Assembly (NCBI GenBank): GCA_944472155.2
Contig: OX235272.1
Coordinates: forward strand, 9,656,354 to 9,720,353
Direction of reading: 5' to 3'
Length of the DNA stretch: 64,000 bases
DNA from: Trichobilharzia szidati
Lineage: Eukaryota > Platyhelminthes > Trematoda > Strigeidida > Schistosomatidae
The first letter of the stretch is position 1. Each line of letters begins with the position of its first letter. The notes beneath the pieces are model-generated. The model ran no database searches. It was not told where the DNA came from and worked only from the letters and a program-made list of their open reading frames with translations. Positions 1 through 11,500 of this stretch are shown piece after piece. The position numbers were made by a program, and so were the translations under genes.

Positions 1-2
1 TC

Positions 3-1805
3 CGGAGTGATAGAAGGACATTTCAGAGAAACCTCGCCAATAAGCTTCTCGTGAACCCCAAAAGCCTATACAGGTTTATGTCTGAAAGAAAACCGACCAA
101 CCAGGGAGCTTGCAATATAGTGGGTTCTGATGGGAAATCTCTCACTAGTCTTGAAATGGCAGAGACATTCAGTCTAGCCTTTCACAGGCAACTGAACAGT
201 AACGAGGATTTTACCCCCACAAAACATCAAGATTACAATGCAAGACCAACGTGCGAAAACCATCTGGGTACATTTCAAATTACCCAGGCTATGGTACTCG
301 TAAAATTGGGAAAGTTGGCTTCGGGAAAGTCTGCAGGTTGCGATGACATAAGACCATCCGTCCTGAAGCAGTGTTCAGAAAGTCTCTGCCAACCCCTAAG
401 TGATCTGTTTCAACACTCCTTTGATGTAGGGAAACTTCCATGTGAATGGAAGCGAGCCATCCTATCCCCTATCTTCAAGGGTGGTGATCGGCAGAACGCG
501 ACCAGTTACAGACCAGTTGCGCTACTCCCAGTGATATCGAAGATATTGGAAAGTCTCATTGACGACCACATGAGAAAATACTTCGACGGGACTAACCTAC
601 TCCATGAAGCACAGCACGGTTTCAGGAGGGGAAGATCCTGTGTGACGAATCTTCTACTAGCTTGGAACGATTGGACACTATCCTGGGATGTAAAGGTACC
701 AGTCCATGTGATCTTTCTCAACTTTGCGAAAGCATTCGACACAGTTCACCATGGTCTGCTCCTTCAAAAAATAAGCAAAGCGGGTGTTTCTGGAGCACTT
801 CTCGCATGGCTGGAAGATTATTTAGGCGAGAGAGAATTCTGCACCAAAGTCAACTGCATCCGATCATCCTGGCACACCTCGGCATCAGGAGTTCCTCAGG
901 GTTCTATCTTAGGGCCGTTGATGTTTTTGATTTTTATCAACGACCTGCCCTGTCAACTGAATTGCTCTGCGCTTCTCTACGCTGACGACGTAAAGATTTG
1001 GAGAGCAATAAACTCATCGGAAGACTCCGACAGATTGCAGGCTGACCTGCAAACGCTGGGAGACTGGGCTCTGGCTAACGGAATGCCTTTCAACTTAAAG
1101 AAGTGCAAAGTAGTGCAACTTCATTCCGGCAGGTCACAGAGTGCAAATTACACCCTTGGTGGCCAGAACTTAAGTTGTGTGCCATCAGAACGCGATCTAG
1201 GCCTTATTTTAACAGAAAAGCTAGACACCAGTGTAAATTACACGAGGGACGTCGCCAAAGCTTACGCCACTTTACACTTTATGCATAGGCAGCTGGGAGC
1301 TCTTACTCCTGAACTATTCCTAACGTTGTATACGACATACGTGCGGCCACTCCTTGAGGTGCATAATATCATTGCTCCTCCGCTGCTCAAAAGGGATGCT
1401 AACATGCTAGAAAGTGTCCAGAGACGAGCGACAAAATGGGTGATCGGCCTCCGCAACAAATCATATGAGGAGAGACTGAAGAAATTAAGTCTTTTCACAC
1501 TTAGTTACCGCAGTCACAGGGGAGACCTCATCACCGTCTATAAGATCTTAAATGACCAGGCCCACCCTGATAAGAGCATCCTGCCATTAAGTGATTATAG
1601 GCTTCCACGAGGTAACCCGCTAAGGATAGCACACCAGAGACCAAGGACTCGAGTGCGTTCACATTTCTTCTCGCTTCGAGTTTGCCGTCTCTGGAACGCT
1701 TTACCGGCGGCCGTAACTACAGCTCCATCTGTGGAGACTTTTAAGCGGAAGCTGGACAATCATGCAGAAATGCATGGTTTGTGTCTCAATGGCTTACCCT
1801 CTTAA
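3..1805 (+). CDS. LINE reverse transcriptase ORF (CR1/Jockey-like), cut by the window edge
   Basis: Reverse transcriptase of a non-LTR retrotransposon, which copies element RNA into the genome. The frame stays open to base 3, so the true start lies outside the window and the GTG at 51 is not a real start. Visible RT motifs, in order: SYRPVALLPVISK (finger region), QHGFRRGRSC, FLNFAKAFDTV (motif A, with N where the family usually has D at one position), SGVPQGSILGP (motif B) and LLYADDVKIW (motif C with the catalytic YADD). The C-terminal region carries the RRATKWVIGL and LSLFTLSYRSHRGD blocks seen in CR1-like LINEs. No stop or frameshift interrupts 601 codons, so this copy is young. The endonuclease half is off-window. 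A decayed relative with the same C-terminal block lies at 40490-41540. Confidence 0.9.
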   Translation, partial: RSDRRTFQRNLANKLLVNPKSLYRFMSERKPTNQGACNIVGSDGKSLTSLEMAETFSLAFHRQLNSNEDFTPTKHQDYNARPTCENHLGTFQITQAMVLVKLGKLASGKSAGCDDIRPSVLKQCSESLCQPLSDLFQHSFDVGKLPCEWKRAILSPIFKGGDRQNATSYRPVALLPVISKILESLIDDHMRKYFDGTNLLHEAQHGFRRGRSCVTNLLLAWNDWTLSWDVKVPVHVIFLNFAKAFDTVHHGLLLQKISKAGVSGALLAWLEDYLGEREFCTKVNCIRSSWHTSASGVPQGSILGPLMFLIFINDLPCQLNCSALLYADDVKIWRAINSSEDSDRLQADLQTLGDWALANGMPFNLKKCKVVQLHSGRSQSANYTLGGQNLSCVPSERDLGLILTEKLDTSVNYTRDVAKAYATLHFMHRQLGALTPELFLTLYTTYVRPLLEVHNIIAPPLLKRDANMLESVQRRATKWVIGLRNKSYEERLKKLSLFTLSYRSHRGDLITVYKILNDQAHPDKSILPLSDYRLPRGNPLRIAHQRPRTRVRSHFFSLRVCRLWNALPAAVTTAPSVETFKRKLDNHAEMHGLCLNGLPS

Positions 1806-2425
1806 AATTTGAAACCACATTGTCACTAGATAAGCATAAAGGCTAAATCCCCAGGACCCGTCCTGTCTTCTCCCACTGTACCGACTACTCTATCTTTTCT
1901 TTCTTTCTTTCTTTATTATTTCACTTATCTCAACCTATATTATCTACACTGCAACCTACTATTATTATTATTACTATTCTACCTTTATGACTATACCGAA
2001 TGACCAACGGGTGTTAGGTCAAACTCCATTCACGGCAGCAGCTGAGTCCTAACATACTGCACAATACAAACCACAATCTTGACCAATCCTCGCACCACTC
2101 CTCTTGGAGTCTACCAGAGCTAAAGCAGTCGAGTGGCGGGATTTACTACGCATAAGTTCACCGAAGATCTGGAACCTCTACCTTACAATCAAGAAGCGAG
2201 CTCAAAGAAATCACTGGTTTATACTAGCTCGTAATCAGGATATTGGATATTGGATTACGCCTTTTGGAGTCAACCAAAGCTACGACAGTCGAGTGGCGGA
2301 ATGAGCCACGCAGAATTTTACTGAAGATCAGGAACCTATGCCTCACAATCAAGAGGCGAGCACAAAGAAATCAAATTGGTTTACACTAGCTCGTAAAAAC
2401 AATATTGGATATTGGATACTAGACA
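1806..2425 (+). repeat. LINE 3' UTR with a tandem ~160-bp duplication
   Basis: Non-coding tail of the preceding LINE. Two imperfect tandem units start near 2101 and 2261; each contains GTCGAGTGGCGG, an AAGCGAGC/AGGCGAGC block and GCTCGTAA, and ends in repeated ATTGGAT motifs. The same ending follows the decayed relative at about 41450-41540, which ties these units to the LINE 3' UTR rather than to an independent satellite. Confidence 0.7.
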
Positions 2426-2517
2426 TTTGAAGGTTAAAGTGGAATTCTTAAATTCTCAAGGTCATACGTTTTGACAAGCTGTCAAGAACGTGTTTCTGTG
2501 GATAGCATAGGAATACA

Positions 2518-5500
2518 ATGAAAGTCATCGCAAAAGAGTTGGATAAAAGCTCCTCAGGATACATTACCTTAATTGCAGAGAATGAAGAAGATATGTGGCT
2601 AACTTATAATTTAGTTCAGGTTGGAGACAAAATGAGATGTTCAACAGTCCGCAAAGTTCAGAATGAATCTGCAACTGGTAGTGTCCAAACTAAACAAGTT
2701 AGAACAAATCTTACAATTGAAGTGGAGAAAATAGATTTTGATGTCCAGGTAAGTGTTTGTCACCATAGTGACTTGTATTGACTTGAATTCAAGTCAAAAA
2801 TGCAGCTTGAGCTCCAGCTGGTTGTTGAATAATTTTGACTATATTTACATTCAGCGAGTTTTGTTGTTATTATATCCCCATTAGTAAGACGACTAGAAAT
2901 AATGTATAAGACAAGCTTAAAACAATTCTAAACTTATTCTAACCTATTCTTCGACAATGCTTTTTTATGGTAAATGATTTCATCTACTCACTATGTTCTG
3001 AAATAACGCTGGTCGTGCGTAAAAAGAGAGCTGGGTGCTGAATTAAGTCTTTTCGTTATGAAGTAACGCTATTCCTTACCTAATAGGTCCTTTGAGGGCT
3101 GGAACAACGCTGACAGGCAAATCCATGAAATCTACTGCAGTAGGTTCTGATCTACTCCTGAAAATGCCTAGAAAATGAACAGGGTACTGAACTAGTGCCA
3201 GTCATGCTGAAAAACCAGCACTAAGTTGTAGTCTGTGCCATTAAAGAATCCATTTCAGAACAGATTCAGAATTTACTCACCATAGAATGTTAGAGTTATC
3301 AGAATTAGTGAGATTTAATTCAGCATTATAGTAAGCTTGGGTATATTCTCATGCGTCTTATGAAATGGTCGAACGCTTAACCGTTCGTCTCAGAAATTCT
3401 TCGGTCAGTAGTTTTTTTTTGTCATCTCAATATTCGCCTGGCCCAGATTCGTTCCTAGTAACTCTTATTGTGAATATATAGTTGTTCGAGCGATTCTCTG
3501 TTTCATCCACAGTCACAGAAAAGCGAAATCAGTATATACATATCTGTATAAGTATCATTTATGTTTCTTTTCTTGAATAGAATAGGCAAGGAACTAGATC
3601 AAACGAACACTGGACTTCATTCAGTGTGGCACTCTATCAATATATCTGGACCAAAATAATTCTCCACCTCACATTTTTACTTTCTTTTGGTCAATCTCCT
3701 GTCTGACAGACGTTGAGCATCACAGTAACTATCAGGACGGCGTTTGTAACTAGTGTTTAATTGATCGAAGTAGTGTTGCGAATGATGAATGATCTATGAG
3801 TTGCTTGAACATGTGTCCTGACATCGCTTACAGGAACAAGTAGACTGGAAAGAAATAGTAACAATCAAAATTACGAGGCCACTTCACATTCTTATTTCTA
3901 AAAATTCGAGGTTCGTAGGCTTAAAGTAAAATTTGTAGCATGAAGTATGAAGTACGCCTTTCTTGTCTTCAGTGTAAGGTTAGACATCTTATTCATTGCA
4001 TCATTAACACTTAACCTTCATATTCCTTTCTACCATTACTCATTCTGTTTCAATCTTATACTTATCTAAATTCTATTGATTCTCTTCTCTCCTTTTCCTG
4101 TGTACCTTTGTGTGCTATTTGGAACGTGGCAACTCGAACTGCTGCACTTCGGTGCCAAGTTCTATGTTGAATCCAGACAGACAGACAGATCATTAACACT
4201 ACCCAATTAAGTACAGGGTTTTTCTTAATGTTTGCAATAACTAGAAAACATCGTTAATATGTGGTTTGCGTAGTCTACATTGCTTTACAACAAGATGAAC
4301 TGGTCTTTTTACTGTAGATGAAATAATCTGTAAGTTTGTGTGACGGTCATTTAGTCTATGATTGTCATATTAGATACGCCAATTTTAAAGGTGAGTACAA
4401 CGATGGCCTTATTACAGTATCATGTAACACTTTCTGTTTGAATTACTTGCGGAATTTAGTTAGTTTCATAGCTAGAATTTCATCTTCACCTATCTGATAT
4501 CTAAGGATAAACTTGTACTAAAGTAGAAAGTTCTTAAAACCATTCAGAATTCCTACAGATCCACGTGTCTCCTCGGAATCAAGAACGATGTTAATCTGTC
4601 TGTAATCCTTGAGTAAAATCAGAAATTGTCCAAATATAGTTGATGTCTGTAAGGTCAGTAGGATTTATCTTATTTTTGATTACAGCTTGATTCCACACCG
4701 TACTTTTGGTATAGGTATGGAATTTTCAGCATGTGATGTCGGTAGCCCAAATTTTGCAGGCCGACCATAGATATCAGGTGTGCGTACGCAAGGGATCGAA
4801 CCCGTCACCATGTGCATGATCGGCGAGTCATAACCGCTGTGCCACCGACGCTCTGAGATCTTTCAAACTACCCATCCCCTAGATAATGTCCAGCTATATT
4901 TTTCATTTTCGATTAGTTGGAGGCTTTCATCATGAGCTGACATCAGTTAGAGAACCATTGAAAAACCTGGGAGTACTGGAGGGCTGTTTCGTCCCAGTCT
5001 GGGACTCTTCGTTTTTGTTTAACTGTACTGGCGTAGCTGAATATTGCCTGTTTTTTATACGTAACCTCGTTTTAAGTTTTCTCATCTTCTTGTCTTCAAT
5101 GCCCACATACAAAAAATTCATTTTGAAAGACTTTATTGTTCACAGGGTTCAATATTACATTTAAATGGACGCAATGTAGTAGAGAATCAATTTGTTAAAA
5201 TGGGCGCATATCACACCTTGGATTTAGGAGTGGATGAAAAATTTACAATCACTAAAACAGAATGGGATAGTGTTGCTATAATGCTTGTTGAACAAGCATC
5301 TGATCCAACACAACAAGCTGATCTTGCTGCAGTTATAATGCATGAAGGTTTAGCATATGTATGTCTTATAACAAGTACAACTACAATTGTTAGAGCAAAG
5401 ATTGATACAACTATTCCACGTAAACGTCCAGGCTTGCCAACTGCTCAACATGAAAAAGGAATATCACGATTTTTTGAACAAATTATGCAAGCATTAGAAC

Positions 5501-8500
5501 GTCACATCCGCTTCGACAGTAAGTTTTCATGCCTAACATACACTTTTCATTATTTCAGCTATGATTATCGTGTTTCACTTTTTTACTTTTAACCCCTGTC
5601 CGTTGTTGTTATATATAATATTTTCGCGTGGTTACGTGTGGTTTTAATTAAACTAGCCAATTACGGGCTGGTTCTGACGTACCATGTGTGAAGGCTCTTA
5701 GGATAGCACCTTCAGTGCCCTATATTCTTGATGGTTCATGCGGAAAAATCATTGTAACCGTCAGTCAGTAGAGTAGGTGTTCACAGTTCACAGCTTCTTG
5801 GAAACGTTATGATAAATCCTTATGTTTAGGTGCACATACATTAGACCAAATGAAAAACTTTCCTCATAAATTACCTGACACGGCCGGGGTTGGGCAAATC
5901 CTGGTTTTCCTTTCGAGATGCTCTCGTTTGGCCATCCTCTCATTGCCCATGTCAGGGAAGTTCTGTTCATTACTTTCACACAGCGTAGTGTATTCTAACA
6001 AAAGTAAAGGAACGAATCCGAATATTCGGCATTTATCACTGGACTGGTGGATCTGGAGTCCCACTTTAATTCCATGAGCTCCAGAATCCAAAATGTAAGT
6101 GACGGTTGCATGAACTGGGTTTAGTTGCCGGCAACTGTGGGAAGGTAGTTCTACTGACTCGTGGATTAGGCTCCAATTTTGAAGTTATAGGTGAGAGTGG
6201 GGTTTTTAAGAAAATCCATTTTGGGCGTCTGGGTAGTATCTCATCCCTTAAATACATATCATAAAAAAGAAGCATTCAATGTAAGACTGCAGTCACCTAT
6301 ACTTTCTCTCTCTCAAATTACTTCGCCAATTGTATATCTAGCTATATGATCCATTATCATTAAACTTTTATCCTTATATATAAACTATTTTGTCTTTTAT
6401 CATTTCTGCATTTGTCAACCGGTAAGTTATTACTTGAAATCTTGAGTTGCTAGGTAGTTACCTTCAGCTATTCTCAAGCCACATATTACATTCACATTCA
6501 CTATCTACAACGTTTACACGTCGATGCAAATCGGACAACAGATAGGTCTGGCCAGAAACCTGAAAAGTCTGCCCATTAATGTATTCTGTATCTCAGAGTC
6601 CCTTAGTAAAGTGATTTGAATATTATTTGCGTCTGTAAGGCAGAATAACATGCTCTATTTGCATTTGTCCGGGACATCAGCATCCTATTAAGCACTAGAA
6701 GGCAAGCTGCATCAGTTGACTGGATCCTTATCAAAGGGTAGTTTATCTTCTGTCAGACTGGGAGGTTACGTTGGATTAAGTAACAACCGGTCAGAGAAAC
6801 TTTACCTTTTCGTCTTCTCTGCTGTACACTGATGAATTGTAGCCTGGGTGGAATTGAGGACTGGTCCTACCATTAACTGACTAAGCTTCTCGAACAGATG
6901 TTTTCGACAGGCTGAGCGTATAAACTCAAACATGAATTGTTTGCGTGGTCTAATAATAGGCACCGTCTTCTGCAACTTCGCGCTAATCACAACCTATTTG
7001 TAGCCGCCGGTATAAATATCACGGTATTACTGCTTGGTGTTCTTCATCTGCCATTGCTATTGGTTACCGGTAGTGTGGTTGTATACGAGATTGTTACTCT
7101 GTATCGAGAACTTGTTTGAATTTCGATCATCGCTAGGAAGCAGTTGGCCGATGGCGGGTAAATTACTGTATATCTGTTTTCTTCTTCGTATAGAGCTTCT
7201 GATTGGTAGACGTCCGAACGCCGAACTAATTGATTTAATTAATAATAACAATGGCAGCTTTTTCGTCAAACCAACCCACCACCACTAATGATTTTCTTGT
7301 TTTCCCTTTCTTCATCTCTATTCAAGTTGTCAAATGTATCATATTAGCTAGTCCTGGATTTCTACGTGAACAGTTTTTCGAGTTTATGATACAAACAGCA
7401 ACAAGACAAGAGAAACGTGTATTTTTAGAAAATAAATCAAAATTTATGCTTGTTCATTCTTCATCTGGTCATAAACATGCCTTGAAAGAAGTGCTAACAG
7501 ATAGTGTTGTTATGAGTAAATTGGCTAATACTAAGGCTACCTCTGAAGTAACAGCATTAAATGATTTTTATCAAATGTTAAAAGTTGATCAATCACGTGC
7601 ATTTTATGGGTATGTTCTTTTTTTGTTTGTGAGTACTATTTTAATGTTTAATTCACATTCATGTCATGTTTTATATTTCTCTCTCTCTGTCTTTCGCTAT
7701 TTATGTATGTTATAAACTATTTTAACAATCATATTAAATTTCATGCAACCGGTTCCATTTATTAGTTTGAATAAAGAAAAATGTAAACATACATATTTGC
7801 TGACAGGATAATACGAGCTATTATTTATTTCAGAGATTCTCTTCAACTGTGTACATCAATCGATGAGGTTGTAAGGCGAACACCTTGCGCTGCAATCTGC
7901 AAATGTTTGGCATGCGATTCGCTCCCGCCAAATGTGTGGTGATGCTACAGGACTGGACTGGACTGGACTACATTGACTCCTAGTTTAGAGATAGGGAGTG
8001 AAGTGGTAGAGCGCATTGACCGCTTCACTTATTTGGGATGTTGCATCAGCCAGCTCCAACGGGTTGATCGCTGACGAAATCTCAGAACAGATACAGAGGG
8101 CTCGTTTCGTATATACCAGGTTACATCGTTTCTGGCTTAGTGGACGTGATATTTGGCTGTCTGTCGACCAAAGGGCGTGTATACTGCTCAGCGGTTCGCT
8201 CCGTCCTTCTTTATGGTTGTGAGCGAGACATAGCCATTGAAAGTGGAGGACATGAAAAGGTTAGCTGTCTTTGATCATATGTGCCTGCTTTCCATCTCCC
8301 GTGTGAAGTGATATAATAGGGTGAGCAATATTAAGGTTAGGTTTCGGTCGAGGAGAGGGAAAATCAATGGACGAGGCTGTGAAGCTAAATCGACTGAGAT
8401 GGTTAGGACATGTGTTGTGCATGCATCCCTAGCCATCGCCTTCCTCGACAACGAGCAATGTTAGCTGACATAGGGTCAGGCTGGAAAAGAGCCAATGGTA

Positions 8501-11500
8501 GTCAAACCAAAACATGGCTTCATCAGTCAGTGAAATTTACAACAGTTAGCTTAAGCCAGCCACGTAGAAAGGTGTAGACTTCCCGACTGGTTGGGTTTCT
8601 CGGGACAGTGAATACCAATGGCTGGAGACAATTGGTGATATGGCTCAAAATCGTTCTCAGTGACAGAGCAGATGCATTCACTCCTTGTGACTTATAATTT
8701 CTAATAAAACTATATTGTTCTTCGATATTACTATTCTTTTTGTCTCATATCTCTCTTTACTGTTTCTATTTTGCGTTTCTTTTTACTTTCTTCTCTGACT
8801 TTGTGTGCTCAGTGAAGTGTGGCGACTTGAACTGTTGCATACCGGTGGAAAGTTCTATTTTGAAACCAGTCAGTCAGACAGGCAGTCAGTGCTCGTTACT
8901 AAATGACAGTATCTGATGGAAACTGATTATTGCTGGTTATTTCAGGATTAAGCCAATGAAAGTCGGCAAGATTTTTACTTCGGGTACATTATAGCGCCAA
9001 TAATAATGTACATAAAAATCTATAAATATCTGTTCATTTTCTCAATTAACGATCTGTTCCCTGGCCTAGCCCTTGTCTTCTGTCGTTACAACATTACTTA
9101 CTGTCCAATAATAAATCGAATCAACGGAAACAATACAAATTCAACGGAAACAAACATGCCCTCAAGTGTTATATCTGCGGAATACTTGTTTTTTTTTTAC
9201 TCTTTCAATAACTTCACTTATATTTGTTATTATCACTATTAATCATTGTCAATGTCTTCTTGAATTCTAGTTATAAACATGTTAAGACAGCTGCAGAAGC
9301 ATTCGCCATTGATACATTATTGGTATCTGATGCATTATTTCGTTCAAGAAATTTAGAGGAAAGAAAACGATATGTTGAATTAGTTGATCAAGTGAAAGAA
9401 AATCAAGGAACTGTACGTATATTCTCTAGTCTACATATCTCCGGTGAACGTAAGTTTGTGAAGGAATTATCCTTAATATGCTTGATACCTTTAAAAGGAT
9501 ATGATTTATGACATTATTGTTTGTTCCCTTGGGTTCCTAGTGGTACATATGGCTGGTTTCAGCAACACATCTCCACTTTGTCCCATTTTCTGCTCTCCTC
9601 TTCAGCTGGTCCTACGACTGTTCATAGTCTCTCATCTCCCCCTTCGCATCACCCTTGGACACAAGCCCAACTCGTCGTTTGCTCTGCATCTTCCACTAGA
9701 GGTTAGACCCTGGTGCGTGATGTCATTCGGCGGTCTCCTCAGTGTGTGTCCGATCTATCTTCGAGGGATATTTGTTGACCAATAGGTTCTTGGTTGATTC
9801 ATTCCCACAGTTTCTTGTTGGTCATTTGGTCTTCACTATGGTGCCAGCGAAGTCAGCTGGCTGGTAAAAGTCTACAGTAGTCTGTTGGTGATGCTTTTTG
9901 TAACACATGCGCGGCGTTTATGACCCCATATAGAAGAAGTGACTGACTGACTGACTTAAAATTGGTGTTGGACAGAATCCTAATTTGGTTTTTGTTTACG
10001 GTGAGTTAGTGCGGCAGATGCCCACAGTGACTTCAGAGTGATAAAGGTCTGTCTCGCGTTTCCGATTCTGACTGGTTTTCACTGACATCCTGATCTGTCC
10101 CACTAGCTGGAGTTGAAATGATGCTTCCTAGATAAGTGAAGGAATTTCTTCCGTTGAAAGTGATTGGTGCTTGTTGTTGTTGTTGTTAATTGGTTATTTC
10201 CATCAACTCCGCCTTCTCTATGTTCACTTTAAGTGCTGTCTTTGTTGCCAACGTCTTCTTCCAGTTTTTCTTTTGGTTTTCTCCTGTAGGTCTTCGAGTT
10301 TGTTTGACTTTAGATATGAATCACTCGCGAAATCCAGATCTTGTAGAGTCTTCTTGTCGGTCCAACGTATTCCCGTCTTCTCGCTCCCCAGTCACAGTTT
10401 TCCACATAATTCATTCCACCACAGTTGTGAATATCATCAGTGATAATAATAATATATATATATATATATATTCAAGAAAGGTTTCTGTGCTTATGGAAAT
10501 GTGTTGGCGGTTGTTACCTTCCGGCTGCCCACACCATAGAAGTTAATCTCTTCTTAGGGTATCTGAAAAAGAAGATGGAGCATAAGTGTTACGTGACCGC
10601 AGAGCTCATACATCACGGTGTGTTCAGAGTAGTATTTGGATTTGCGTGTGCTTATTAAGATCTTACTGCCATACAGACAGTCCGCTTCAAGGTAAGTCAA
10701 AATGTACAATTCTCGGAGTCAACCTTTTCTTTCCCTTTATCCAAAGTGGAGAGGCGGCATAGCTGGCTTGCTCGGCAGTTGAGGGAAACACCCTACCTCT
10801 GTTTCATCCTGCAGCAGTACCAACTTCGCCCACAGACGTCCAACACATAGTGTAAATTACTTAAATTATGATGGTATATCTGATTTTCGTCTAGGTGCGC
10901 TATCCAAATGACCTTCCTTAGATGCGTTAAGACCTGCAGAGACATTCATTCCAGCCAGTGTAGCTCATTGGGTCACTGTGATATGCAAGTCTAACCAACA
11001 CGTCAAGTTAATAGCTATCTGCGTGAGCAGTTACATTGGAAGGACAGAAGGAAGGGCATATCTACGATTTCCTGAACACGTACCAAAAAGCTTATATCTA
11101 AAGGGAACAAATGCTTTAAACAGTGCCATCGCCAAACATTTTCTTGACATGGGTTATGAGGTGGTTGTCGCAAAATCCCTCAAAATTGTCAATAGGCAAA
11201 AGAGTCCAATTCTCTTCAAGTCTCCCAAAGCGATCTCTATCAAGTGCCTGAAACCTAATTTATGCGTTCAGAAAGAATCAGTCTTTCTTTGACCTGTCTG
11301 GTAATTGGATATTTTCACCCTCTCTTTCACCTGATTATGTAATGTCTAAAGCTTCTATTGTGTATGATCATTATTGTTCGGAATACTGTTTAATATTATA
11401 CATATATTATGCATATACTGATTGATTGATTTTTGTTTAAAATGAACTCTGTGCAAGTATGTTAAAATTGTTTCTCAAGATATACTTAATAATGACTGGG

